A stretch of DNA of 64,000 nucleotides, taken from NCBI GenBank assembly GCA_037893245.1, contig JBAIAA010000398.1, forward strand, positions 992,001-1,056,000, written 5' to 3'. Position numbers and translations under genes: made by a program. Shown one piece after another: positions 33,847-43,740 of the stretch (positions are counted from its first letter, which is position 1; each line of letters starts with the position of its first letter). This stretch comes from Crossaster papposus (taxonomy: Eukaryota; Echinodermata; Asteroidea; Velatida; Solasteridae). Under the pieces are notes generated by a model. It was not told the DNA's origin. It searched no databases and was given only the letters and a program-made list of their open reading frames with translations.

Positions 33847-34343
33847 CTGTACATGGGGAAAGAATGCCAGAATGTCTAAAACAACGCCTCTTACCCAGTA
33901 CAGATGTCTCTCTAACCAATGACCTTACAATCAAATATTGTTTCGTAACTCAGGGAATAATATAATAAATCTGAAGCAGTTTAATAAAAAACTAACCTAT
34001 ACAAATTTCACGTTAAAGTTCAAAAGATGTGCAATTGGTTTCTTACACTTTGGGGGTTTTCAGGATTTGCAAATTATAAATTATACAGCGTGCCCCTAAA
34101 AAAATGATGCAAGTGGAATGCCTCAGTGCACATCTGAACGCTATTGTTCAGAACTATAAGCATTTGCTAGGAAAGCTTAAGAAAAAGCATTTAGTCAAAG
34201 CAAAAGGTTTTGTTCATGTTTTTAAGAAATTGCTTTTGCTTTTGCTTGATGAGCTTTTGCCTTTGCTGGGTGCTTCTGATTAAAACCAATTGCTAGTTTT
34301 TATGTATTCCGCCCAATGTTTAAGCACTCTGCTTCTTTCTTAC
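33847..34343. other. Intron with one element fragment
   Basis: 34135-34320 carries AGCATTTGCT repeats and ends GCTAGTTTTTATGTATTC, like the right half of the element at 20303-21048. No gene is seen. Confidence 0.5.
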
Positions 34344-34441
34344 CTGTTAATATCACCATGTATATCATCATCCGAGTACCTGGCTAATTCTTTAATTTGC
34401 TCTTCCAGATTTCCGCATTGACTTTCAGCGATCTCCTGGAC
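34344..34441 (-). CDS. Coiled-coil gene, predicted exon 3
   Basis: 98 bp, entered in phase 0 and left in phase 2, reading 32 codons with CGNLEEQIKELARYSDDD. The acceptor is AATGTAG and the donor CAG|GTAAGA. Splice phase matches both neighbours. The heptad pattern is clear. Confidence 0.8.
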
Positions 34442-35060
34442 CTACATTTAATGTACATTGTCAACATTCAGGAGCAAGTTGGCATTTTTAAGTTGGCACT
34501 AGCGCCAGATGATACTATGATAAAATCAAGATATTCGCCACCCAAAAAAAAAAATTAGCTACAAAATAAAAAAACCCAAAAATTGGTGATTTTTTTGGAG
34601 ATCACATTTTCACAAAACGGCAATACTTTCTTTTTACCAGCATATTCGCAATTTTTCAGTTTTCATTATTTGTTTTGCATGCCTGTATCTGCGCTATTCC
34701 TTGCCAAATGATTTAGCAGCATGGTTTGTTTTTAAGACAGAATGTGCGTAGGCTAGACCCATCCGCCCATAGCACTAGTGGTAGCGGTACACATTACCGG
34801 TAGTTTTCCTTGAGAATGCATTTGATACCACATCTGGCTCTGCCCCCGATAAGTAAACATTTTGCGGTTAGCTTTGTAGAATTTGATACCACATTTGGCT
34901 GCGCTCTTAAAAAAACACTTCGCGTTCAGAGTTAAACAATATTTAATATAAAATACAACACCCTAAATTCCCCCATTCATGATAATTCAAGTAATTACCA
35001 ATGGTGTATCCTACTTTTAATAAGCAATAATTTATAGTTACGATATTTCTTTTTTTTTAC
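34442..35060. other. Intron with MITE end
   Basis: 34975-35025 matches the end of the TTAA MITE at 2452 (ATTACCAATGGTGTATCCTAC). The A9 run near 34543 and T9 near 35050 are homopolymers. No other feature is supported. Confidence 0.45.
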
Positions 35061-35219
35061 CTGTTTGCTGGAGATTTTGCAAATCTGCAGGCTCTCTGTG
35101 ATCACATCACTGTTGACCATACAGTCATCCATATCGGCAACTGAGGCTTCAACCTGCTGCAGGTGGCCAAGGACTTCATTGTTTCTTTCTAGTATTACTT
35201 TAAGCTGCAGTTGGAATGT
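35061..35219 (-). CDS. Coiled-coil gene, predicted exon 2
   Basis: 159 bp, phase 0-0, 53 open codons starting TFQLQLKVILERNNEVLGHL and ending KISSKQ. The acceptor is ATTTTTCAG and the donor CAG|GTAAAA. It continues directly from the start exon at 42337-42378. The peptide is strongly helical, with leucine and valine at heptad spacing. Confidence 0.82.
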
Positions 35220-35277
35220 CTGAAAAATAATATTAAGACAAAGCCATTTTACATTCTAAATACGGGATTAATTGTTA

Positions 35278-35634
35278 TTATTTATTATTATTTCTTTTCG
35301 GCAATGAAACCGAGGATTCCTCAAAAGCGCCCAAGGCACTGTAGCTCGTAAGCCTGAAGAAACCAGTAGGAGGATGAACGAAATGCCAGAAACACCGGGG
35401 CGAACCCCTTCTCTTTAGCGATAAGTGTGACTGGGTTCTTTTACGTGCGTGTCCAGGTTAAATATATACATTATACACACACACGGAACCTACGGCTTTA
35501 CGTCCCATCCGAAGGACAAAGCAATAGTGGTTTAATTGCCTTGCTTAAGGACACACGTGTCGACACCGGGACTCGAACTCGCGCTCTGCAGAACAGAAAA
35601 CCCAGCTCTTAACCGCTCGACCACGACACTCCAC
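35278..35634 (-). mobile_element. tRNA-derived SINE, nearly full length
   Basis: Minus-strand copy with the tRNA-like head at 35563-35632, including the A box TGGTCGAGCGG and B box GAGTTCGAGTCC. The body is shared with the 39161 copy, with several small deletions, and the tail is (ATT)n. It sits about 60 bp upstream of the acceptor of the 35061-35219 exon. Confidence 0.8.
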
Positions 35635-35739
35635 TATTGTGGCACATGTAAAGTTGAAAATAACTTTATACTATAGCCAATTCTTAGAATCTGTAAACAC
35701 TGGTAAAAAAGAAAAAATTACTTTCGAAATGTATGCTTA

Positions 35740-36480
35740 GGCCAAGTAACAAAAATAACATGTTGATCGTCCCCGCCCGCTCTGATTTTGGATGCCGCAC
35801 CAATTTTTTGGTTATTTGTTATTTAAAAAAAAAATATGTAAAAAAACCAAAAAATTTAAAAAAAAACCCAATTAAACAAACAAATATCGGAGCCCTAACT
35901 CTTATACCTATTTTCAAGTGTATCCTTCATTTTTATTGAGCAATTTCATCATCTTTTTTGCATGTATAGGCCTACTATTTCCAAAATGCAATCGTGAGAA
36001 AATCCTCATTGTGACTATATAAATCAGATGGCCATTTTATCCCACGTTTATGCAGCTAGACTCCATTAAAATAACTTTGGAGCAAAAGCAGGATAAGAAC
36101 GTTTGAAAAAATAACAATATGTATTAAAATGGACACAGAAATACACATCGCAATCACTGCATAATTTTATTATATATACATCCGCATCACTTTTGTAGGT
36201 GTACATGTACAATTAAAGGGATCAGGCTCTATTCACTTGTCATTCAAGCTGCGAAATACTGTTTGTGATACTTGCTTGACATTTGTTGATCTACATTACA
36301 CCTTAATAACTTAAACGGCACCATAAAACCATCTTTAAATATGTTATGGCGGCCATCTTAGACATGGCGGCCATCTTGAAAAAAACACCAAAAATTCGGA
36401 AAATAACAAATAAAAAGGGCCTCCCTCACCAACTTTTTTAAAAGTCCGGACGATCAACATGTTATTTTTGTTACTTGGCC
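35740..36480. mobile_element. Harbinger-like MITE, 741 bp
   Basis: About 32-bp near-perfect TIRs start GGCCAAGTAACAAAAATAAC, with TTA on both sides (35737-35739 and 36481-36483). A 3-bp TTA target and a GGCC end are characteristic of PIF/Harbinger. The interior includes a repeated ATGGCGGCCATCTT. No transposase is encoded. Confidence 0.78.
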
Positions 36481-36589
36481 TTACATGTAGCATCGATCGA
36501 TCGGCTCGATCAATTACCAGCGGTCATCCCCCAACCCGGTCATTATCATGCAGTAATAACCGGGTCCTCGCACTGTTATTACCTAATAA

Positions 36590-36775
36590 AGTTCATGCAT
36601 ATGACGTCACACGCACGTCGCATATCACAACAGCACCTCCAATGAGGTCGTTGCGTAATCGCGCTAATGTACTGCTGCACTTTGTTTGACCTCAATAATG
36701 GCCGCTCGGTCCGGTTGCTAGTACAATTAGCGCGTACGCGTAGCGCGCGTGACGTCAATGCAACCCCCTTTTTTT
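36590..36775. mobile_element. CRE-containing MITE, copy 2
   Basis: It starts ATAAAGTTCATGCATATGAC and ends GCGCGTGACGTCAATGCAAC, similar to the element at 42399-42572. It carries TGACGTCA near its right end and again, with a one-base change, near its left end. The middle is diverged. Confidence 0.6.
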
Positions 36776-36781
36776 TTTAAA

Positions 36782-37000
36782 TAGCTGTTGTCGAGCTGCT
36801 ATGGATATATAGGCTGCCTATGGATCAAATTGATCCCTGGTTCCTGCTGTAGGTCACCTCGTTTTTCCTAGTCAAATTGATATTTTTGGAGTATTGTTAA
36901 TTTAAGAAAAAAAAAGAGACCTGTTGTACAGTGATTAATGCAACTACTGAATTAAATTCATGAAATCTGCCAGTTAGGTTTGGTAAAAAAATATTTGCAG
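36782..37000 (+). mobile_element. Partial copy of the tRNA-like TIR element
   Basis: GCTGTTGTCGAGCTGCTAT and GTAGGTCACCTCGTTTTTCC match the right half of 12447-12838. The tRNA-like part has lost its B box (TGGTTCCTGCTG). The left TIR is missing. Confidence 0.65.
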
Positions 37001-39160
37001 CCGGCCAGGGCAGGGGGTACTTGCCGGTGTCATGCATGGTCACAGAGTACCAAGTAGTGGTGGGGCAAGATTTTGAAGTGTCCTCTGCTTTGATCTCTTT
37101 ATTTCGGTCCTACTATTCACCGACAACACACCGACAACACGCACAGCACCGACAACACATCCAAAACGTAAATTCTATATTGACAAAAAAGGTGTGGCAT
37201 ACACGATACAAAAGAGTGTCAATGTGCTTGAGGTAACATTTATTTTGTAAAAATGGTGTTTTTTTCACGCGAAAAAAATATCTCTAACCAGCACGGTCGT
37301 TGGCTGCCATCTTGCCTTTGCGCGGAGTTGGCCTATACCATTTTATGTACGGTAGTGCAGAAAATGAAATTATCATGTCGTACACAACAGAGGGCGCCCT
37401 GTACGGTTTTATGCTGACTTAAAGTTTTGTTGGAATGGAAGGTGAGTTTTGATACGACATGGCCTACTACTTTGATTTTTTTCTAAGTAATATGGGGAGA
37501 CAACATTTACCATTCAAGTAATTTTGGTAGGATAATTACCCACTGGGCATTTTACCTGATATTAGTAATTATTAGTTATTACCCGGGTTGTAAACGAGTA
37601 AATGAGTAATAACGCTAGTTATTACTGGGTAACATACTGATATTACCTTGGCTGTAACGAGTAATAACGAGTAATAACTCGTGGTTATTACTGGGTACGA
37701 CATTATTACTGGGTAATAACGGGGAAATAGTAGAACAATATTTCCCTGTTATTACCACCCGATATTACCCCATTTACCCAATATTACCAGTGAGAATGTA
37801 ACCGTTATTTCCGACATTGCATTGTTATTACCACCCAATATTTCCCCCTTTACGCAATATTACCAGAGAAAATGTAACCGTTATTTCTGGCATTGCATTG
37901 TTATTACCACCCGATATTACCCAATATGATCAGGGAGACTATTACCGATATTACTCGATATTACCCTGTTTACCCAATAATTATTGGTTAATTGGTTAAT
38001 TATATGGGTTAATACCGGTACTAATATATTACGATACTACGGAACAATACTACAATACTACAATGTATACACATATAAACATCCACTCTTCTGAGCTTGC
38101 CACTCCTATAATCTTAGTGTGTACCGTACTTAAACGCTATGCTCCGTATTACCACCGTCTGTAATCACAGTTTGCAATTATTTTTATTGTTAATTTATTT
38201 ATGTGTTGGCTTTTTGGCAAATTTGTTTCTTTGAGACTTGGAGTAAATAAATATTACACAATTATCTCTACAATATTTGAACTTAGAAATTTAGCTTGGA
38301 TTGCTATAATTTTACCATTACATTATTACTCAAGTTCCCAATGTTATAACCAATTCAAGCCTTTCACCATTACCCACATTACATGTATTTATCTTGTTGT
38401 TACTCTGTAAAATGTTGGTTTCAACAGGGTAATAACGCTTATATTTGAATTGGGAAATGTTGCTGGGATTGCTATAAATTTACTGTTATTACTCAAGTTC
38501 CCAATGTTATAACCAATTAAACCCTTTCACCATTACCCACATTACCTGTATTATCCTGTTGTTACTCGGTAAAATGTTGGTTTCAACAGGTTAATAACGG
38601 TTATATTTGGACTTTGAAATATGGTAGACCGGTGCACCATTTATCAAGAGTTGTTCTCATCATAAACAGATCCTGTCGGTCTCAAGGACCAATTATATCC
38701 AATCCTTATACTAAAAACACAAATATTAAGGAATTTATAACAATTTCATTATCCCACAGGTAATATCATTTGGGTAATAACACGGTAATAACGGTAACAT
38801 TTGGACTTAGTCAAATTTTGGGGTGATATTACCGGTGATATCGTTAACCGGTAACAACCTTGATTGATCGAACTTATTTGAGCTGGACCTATAAATTGTT
38901 CCTGTTCCCTCCCCTGATGATCAAATTGTTTTAATTTAAAATAGGCCCCATAACATAGGCCTAGTGAGGCCTACTAGTACTAATTTGTGTGTGCTTGCAC
39001 TTTTTTTAATTTTTTAAATGGCTAATTATCCTACCACCAGAGTACTCAAATTTTGAATGTTTTCTCTCCATATAAAACAAATCATAGTAGGCCCTGTCAT
39101 ATCAAAACTCACCTTCCAAAGTCAGCATAAAACCGTACAGGGCGCCCTCTGTTGTGTATG

Positions 39161-39546
39161 ACAACGTGGAGTGTCGTGGCCGAGTGGTTAAGAGCGTGTG
39201 TTTTCTGTTCCACAGAGCGTGAGTTCGAATCCCGGCCGGGACACGTGTGTCCTTAAGCAAGGCAATTAAACCACTATTGCTTCGTCCTTCGGATGGGACG
39301 TAAAGTTGTAGGTCCCGTGTGTTGTATAATTTATAATGTGTGTATATATCTTTCCCATTATATCATTATAAAATTGTATAATGCACGTAAAAGAACCCAG
39401 AACACTTATCGCTAAGAGAAGGGGTTTGCCCCGGTGTTCCTGGCTGACACAGCCTCTTTCTACGGGTTTCTTCTGGCTTACGAGCTACAGTGCCTTGAGC
39501 ACTTTTGAAGGATCCTTGGTTTTATTACCAGAAAATAATAATAATA
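39161..39546 (+). mobile_element. Full-length tRNA-derived SINE
   Basis: The tRNA-like head at 39171-39244 has TGGCCGAGTGGTTAAGAGC (A box) and GAGTTCGAATCCCGGCC (B box), resembling a type II (Leu or Ser) tRNA. It is followed by a body of about 300 bp and an (AAT)n tail. It interrupts the right arm of the foldback, so it inserted after that element. Two other long copies are at 35278-35634 and 1003-1368. Confidence 0.85.
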
Positions 39547-39755
39547 ATTTCATTCCCTGCACACCCGTACATTAATGGTATAGGCCAACTCCGCGCGAAG
39601 GCAAGATGGCGGCCAACGACCGTGCTAGTTAGAGATATTTTTTCGGGTGAAAAAAACATCATTTTTACAAAAGAAATGTAACCTCAAGCACAATGACACT
39701 CTTTTGTATCGTGTGTATTACAATGCTAACTCTTTTTTGTCAATATAGAGTACGT

Positions 39756-39845
39756 TTTGGATGTGTTGTCGGTGTGTTGTCGGTGCTGTGCGTGTTGTCG
39801 GTGTGTTGTCGGTGCTGTGCGTGTTGTCGGTGTGTTGTCGGTGAA
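39756..39845. repeat. TGTTGTCGGTG minisatellite
   Basis: A 10-11 bp unit TGTTGTCGGTG with interspersed CTGTGCG gives a 31-bp higher unit. The same repeat, inverted and shorter, ends the left foldback arm at 37122-37165. Confidence 0.75.
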
Positions 39846-40112
39846 TAAGCCAATTCGGTATTCCAACTGCGCATACATGTGCACAACAAGATTCAACAAT
39901 TTTTCTCAAGGGATAAAGACGGCAGACAAATGCACACAAGGCTATGGGGGACGTGGTAACTGAATCTGCATTCTCTTTATTTTCTTGTGAAATCAAAAAG
40001 ACGATGGGCACTTTGTTCGAACAAAAGTTTGGCCACACAAAACACCTGAAAATACCAAAATGTATAACAAAAATATGTTACTTAGTAACTTTAATTAACC
40101 CTAACCCTACCT
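39846..40112. other. No gene seen
   Basis: Mixed sequence; two telomere-like TAACCC motifs at 40096-40108 only. Nothing supported. Confidence 0.4.
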
Positions 40113-40830
40113 CAGGCCTGGAATTACAATTTTTTTAGGGCAAGGCCACTTTGGCCTTGGAGTATTCAAAATTTGGGAGGGCACCAAGGCCAGTAGAAAG
40201 GGCACCAAGGCCAAAATTTGAAAATAAAAAAGAAGTCCAATTTCTTGCATTTGGCAGCAGAGTGTTCTACATGTAGTTCACCTTTAACAGTCCGCTTCAA
40301 ACGCTCTTTTCGCGGCATTGGTACTATATTAAATTCTTGTAGTTTAATCCGAACAGTTTTGGACGGTGACGGGATTCATTCACTAAAAAAGTTTTTATAG
40401 TCATGCGGTGCAACAATTCCACCAGAAGAGGGCGTTCAAACAACAGAGAGCGCCCTCTGTTGGTCAATGTTTTTTATTTTAGACTGGTCCCTTGTTTAAA
40501 GACGTCGGGTGTTCGTGTACAACGGGTGCCGAGAGAGTCGCGAATGCGTTGAACGTAAACAATTTACGCTAGTGCAACTTCCTTTGACTCGTTCGAGCGG
40601 ATTGCGCTGCCGGATATACATTAAAACATGTCACAAGCACAAGATGTATCGTAGGCTGAAAAGTAACACAAGTAAATATTTAACTTTCATAAAAAGGGCA
40701 CGACGGCCAACAGGGGAAAAGGGCACGACATTATGGCCGTGAAAAGGGTATTTTTTCGAGGGGCACCACGGCCAGTTGCAAGGGCATCGACGGCACTGGC
40801 CGTCGTGGCCGCCGTGTAATTCGAGGCCTG
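40113..40830. mobile_element. hAT-like MITE with CAGGCCTSGAATTACA ends
   Basis: The left end is CAGGCCTGGAATTACA; the right end inverted is CAGGCCTCGAATTACA. CTACCT flanks both sides (40107-40112, 40831-40836), perhaps the remnant of an 8-bp hAT target. The interior is rich in GGCACCAAGGCC and GGGCACGACGGCC. Fragments of the family flank the composite element at 47375-50906. Confidence 0.68.
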
Positions 40831-40836
40831 CTACCT

Positions 40837-41594
40837 AATGCTACTTTTTACTACTAGTAGTAAAAAGTAGTCTGCAGTACTCTCACTGACTTGTGTGCAA
40901 TGCCTGTAGTAATTTTTAGTATTTGGTACTTCACCCCTAATTGCACTCCTAGTACTTTTTAGCATTGGGTCCCTCTGCTAGCTGAGTGTGCATGGCCCAT
41001 GTATGCTCTGCAGGGTGTTCTAAACTGTACAGCAAAAATTGTCACTTGGGACACAGCAATAGGTCAAGGCTGGACTACTGCATTTTTTGCCAGGTAAGTA
41101 TTACTGACCTGTATTGCCACTTTAGTATTTTGTAGTTGGCAGTATCTGTACTCTGTCAGTACACACCCAATCATCAGTCACGGAGAGACCCAAAATACTA
41201 AGTAGTATTCTGTAGTACGCAGTTCTTTAGCCCAAAGTAAGGCCTAGGGGGTTAGGGTTAAAACACGACGATCTCTTTAATTTGGCTGGTACCCCGCTAT
41301 GCTTTTGCACGCAATCGATGAAATGTTTATCCCGAAAGAAACATCGTCAAATCTTCATGTGCAGTGGAATACCGAACTCGCTTATAGTCATATGGGGTGG
41401 TGCATCATTTGGAGGGAATAATTTGGACGGTCGTGCTGAGTAGTAATACTGGTCACTACACGCACTACACGGTTGGTAACCTGACTGTTAATGTTATGTA
41501 TAATGCTGGGCGTTCAACACTTACCATCGAGTCGTGTATACGAAAAACTAGGGACTGTATACAATTAACTAGGGACTGTATTCATTTTATTTTA
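40837..41594. other. Dispersed repeat, no gene
   Basis: 41060-41250, reverse complemented, resembles 21070-21360. TACTACTAGTAGTA near 40853 is a local palindrome. I see no exon. Confidence 0.4.
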
Positions 41595-41965
41595 GTTTGT
41601 ACACGGTTCTATGGAGCAGTGATTTTATTCCCGTGTAGGATTTGTGTATTGATTTGTTGTGCACGGGTCTATGAAGTAGTGAGTAGGAATTTCATTTTCC
41701 CTCGAAAAATAACTTTTTAGTTTGTACACGGTTCTATGGAGTAGTGATTTTATTCCCGTGTAGGATTTGTGTAGTGCTTTTTTGTGCACGGGTCTATGGA
41801 ATAGCGAGTAGAAATTTCATTTTCCCCCGAAAAATAACTTTAGTTTGTACACGGAATTTGAAGTTTGTATACGGTTCTACAGAATAGTGATTTTATTCTC
41901 TTGTAAGAGTTGGGTATCATTGTTTGTACACTGGTCTATGGAGTAGCGATTTTATTCCCTTATAA
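41595..41965. repeat. Three-copy tandem repeat, about 127 bp
   Basis: Units carry TTTGTACACGGTTCTATGGA, TGATTTTATTCCCGTGTAGG and CATTTTCCCTCGAAAAATAA. The third is diverged. Non-coding. Confidence 0.75.
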
Positions 41966-42336
41966 CTCCAAGCCGAGTTAACAAACTTCTAAGGTATTCA
42001 CGATCAATTCTTAATCTGCAAATCAGGGAAATTCGACGATAGTATTCAATTGAGTACTGCACACTTGTTCAACAAGTGTGCAGTACTTGAGTAGCGCCAG
42101 ATCACTGCAGATGATGTCCAAATGTTAAAAAAGCGATAACTAGAGGCCAGTCGGTCTAGGTTCGAGTAATTGAAATAGTACTGGTGTAGGGCTTGTTGTA
42201 GTACTACTCAAGTAACTCAACACATATGGTCAAATTCTTCCCCCAAAATCGTGCAGGGTATCCTATAGAACCCCTTTATTTTGAACTCTTCTTTCAAACA
42301 CCAATCCAAACAATAAATGTACGTAACTATAATTAC

Positions 42337-42378
42337 CTGTAGTCGTTTACACAAATCTTCCACTTCGCTGGCCGCCAT
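42337..42378 (-). CDS. Coiled-coil gene, start exon
   Basis: ATG at 42378 in a good context (CGCCCATGG), then MAASEVEDLCKRLQ in 14 codons to a donor, CAG|GTAATT, in phase 0. The next exon at 35061-35219 enters in phase 0 and continues the helical pattern. The first intron is about 7.1 kb. A palindromic MITE with CRE-like sites starts 21 bp upstream of the ATG, so it must lie in the 5' untranslated region or core promoter. No known family is recognised. Confidence 0.72.
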
Positions 42379-42398
42379 GGGCGATTGCGTGTATTGCC

Positions 42399-42572
42399 TA
42401 TAAAGTTAATGCATGTGATGTCACACGCGCTACGCGTACGCGCTAATCGCACGTACAACCGGGCGGAGCGGTGAGGTCAAACACACTTTGTTTGACCTCA
42501 CCGCTCCGCATGGTTGTACGTACGTGCGATTAGCGCGTACGCGTAGCGCGCGTGACGTCAATGCAACCCCTT
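42399..42572. mobile_element. Palindromic MITE next to the gene start
   Basis: The ends are ATAAAG-TTAATGCATGTGATG and, inverted, ATAAAGGGGTTGCATTGACG. The inner part forms a near-perfect palindrome of about 120 bp (42430-42549) centred near 42490. It contains the exact CRE octamer TGACGTCA at 42553-42560 and TGATGTCA in the left arm. A diverged copy is at 36590-36775. Confidence 0.75.
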
Positions 42573-42894
42573 TATTGGTGTTTTTTTTCCTCTGGGATGC
42601 TTTGCCAACGATTACTAATACCATTTCCTACCTCCAGGCCAGGGGGGGGCGGAAGGGGTCCCAAAAAAGTGCGCCACCAACGTTGAAATGTATCTCATTC
42701 ATTCTTCCACGCTCACGAGTCGAACATCTCATACAGTAAACACGTATAGATCGCTGCCGCGAAGCGCACCATTGAAACACGTACAAATTTGCTCCGTGCA
42801 TTCTCTCCCGAATTCAGTGATTTATGCTACGTCCGCAAAGCCAGATTCGTACAGTACCAACCTCGTTCCCAGGGCTTACTTTATTTCCAACCAC
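42573..42894. other. Upstream region, no feature
   Basis: Contains a G7 tract near 42645 and pyrimidine-rich stretches. Transcription of the minus-strand gene may start here, but no promoter motif can be singled out. Confidence 0.35.
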
Positions 42895-43740
42895 GATTTT
42901 CACTGGGCACACTTAATTTCAGCAAGGGCGTATTCCAGTAAGCCGATCCGTTCCAAACGGCCTCTTAAAGAGGCAACGTTTTCGATAACATCTGAAAAAG
43001 GCGGTATTTGATGTTACTAGTAAAACGCAGTCTTAAAAAAAAAGTGTACCGCACATGTTTTGGAAAATTAACTTTTTTACTTCATAATCGTAATTGTCAC
43101 CTTCCTGGGCACACTTTATTTCAGCAAGGGCGTATTCCAATAAGTCGATCTGTTCCAAAAGGCCTCTTAAAGAGGCTACGTTTTCGATAACATCTGAAAA
43201 AGGCCATATTTTAATGTTTCTAGTAAAACGCCGTCTTAAAAAAACAGTGTACCGCACATGTTTTGGAAAATTAACTTTTTTACTTTATAATCGTCATTGT
43301 TACCTTCCTGGGCACACTTAATTTCAGCAAGGGCGTATTCCAATAAGCCGATCCGTTCCAAACGCCCTCTTAAAGAGGCTACGTTTTCGATAACATCTAA
43401 AAAAGGCGGTATTTGATGTTTCTAGTAAAACGCCGTCTTAAAAAAAAAAGTGTACCGCACATGTTTTGTAAAATTAACTTTTTTACTTCATAATCGTAAT
43501 TGTCACCTTCCTGGGCACACTTAATTTCAGCAAGGGCGTATTCCAGTAAGCCGATCCGTTCCAAACGGCCTCTTAAAGAGGCAACGTTTTCGATAACATC
43601 TGAAAAAGGCGGTATTTGATGTTACTAGTAAAACGCAGTCTTAAAAAAAAAGTGTACCGCACATGTTTTGGAAAATTAACTTTTTTACTTTATAATCGTC
43701 ATTGTTACCTTCCTGGGCACACTTAATTTCAGCAAGGGCG
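42895..43740 (-). repeat. 203-bp exon-like tandem array, minus block
   Basis: About four units in minus orientation. Three contain an intact 93-bp core between AG and GT: 43101-43193, 43304-43396 and 43507-43599. The core encodes, in frame phase 1-1, a 31-residue helical peptide such as VIENVASLRGLLEQI followed by LAEIKCAQE. The outer units are truncated. The block meets the plus block head-on at 43740. Confidence 0.85.

Larger units (their letters stand above)
37122..39845. mobile_element. 2.7-kb foldback with 430-bp arms and repeat core
   Basis: The left arm (37122-37552) is an inverted copy of the right arm (39019-39845, which holds the SINE at 39161-39546). Matching landmarks are CACCGACAACAC, AAGAGTGTCA, GCCATCTTGCCTTTGCGCG (right arm: GCGCGAAGGCAAGATGGCGG) and AGGGCGCCCTGTACGG. 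The 1.47-kb core (37553-39018) is dominated by degenerate TTATTACCC and GGTAATAAC motifs on both strands. No protein and no clear TSD are seen. Confidence 0.78.

Noticed and set aside
40096-40110. Telomere-like TAACCC repeats
   Set aside because: Only two motifs; also seen near 29680 as part of ordinary sequence.
41397-41720. 107-residue plus-strand frame
   Set aside because: No motif or splice context, and it runs into a non-coding 127-bp tandem repeat.
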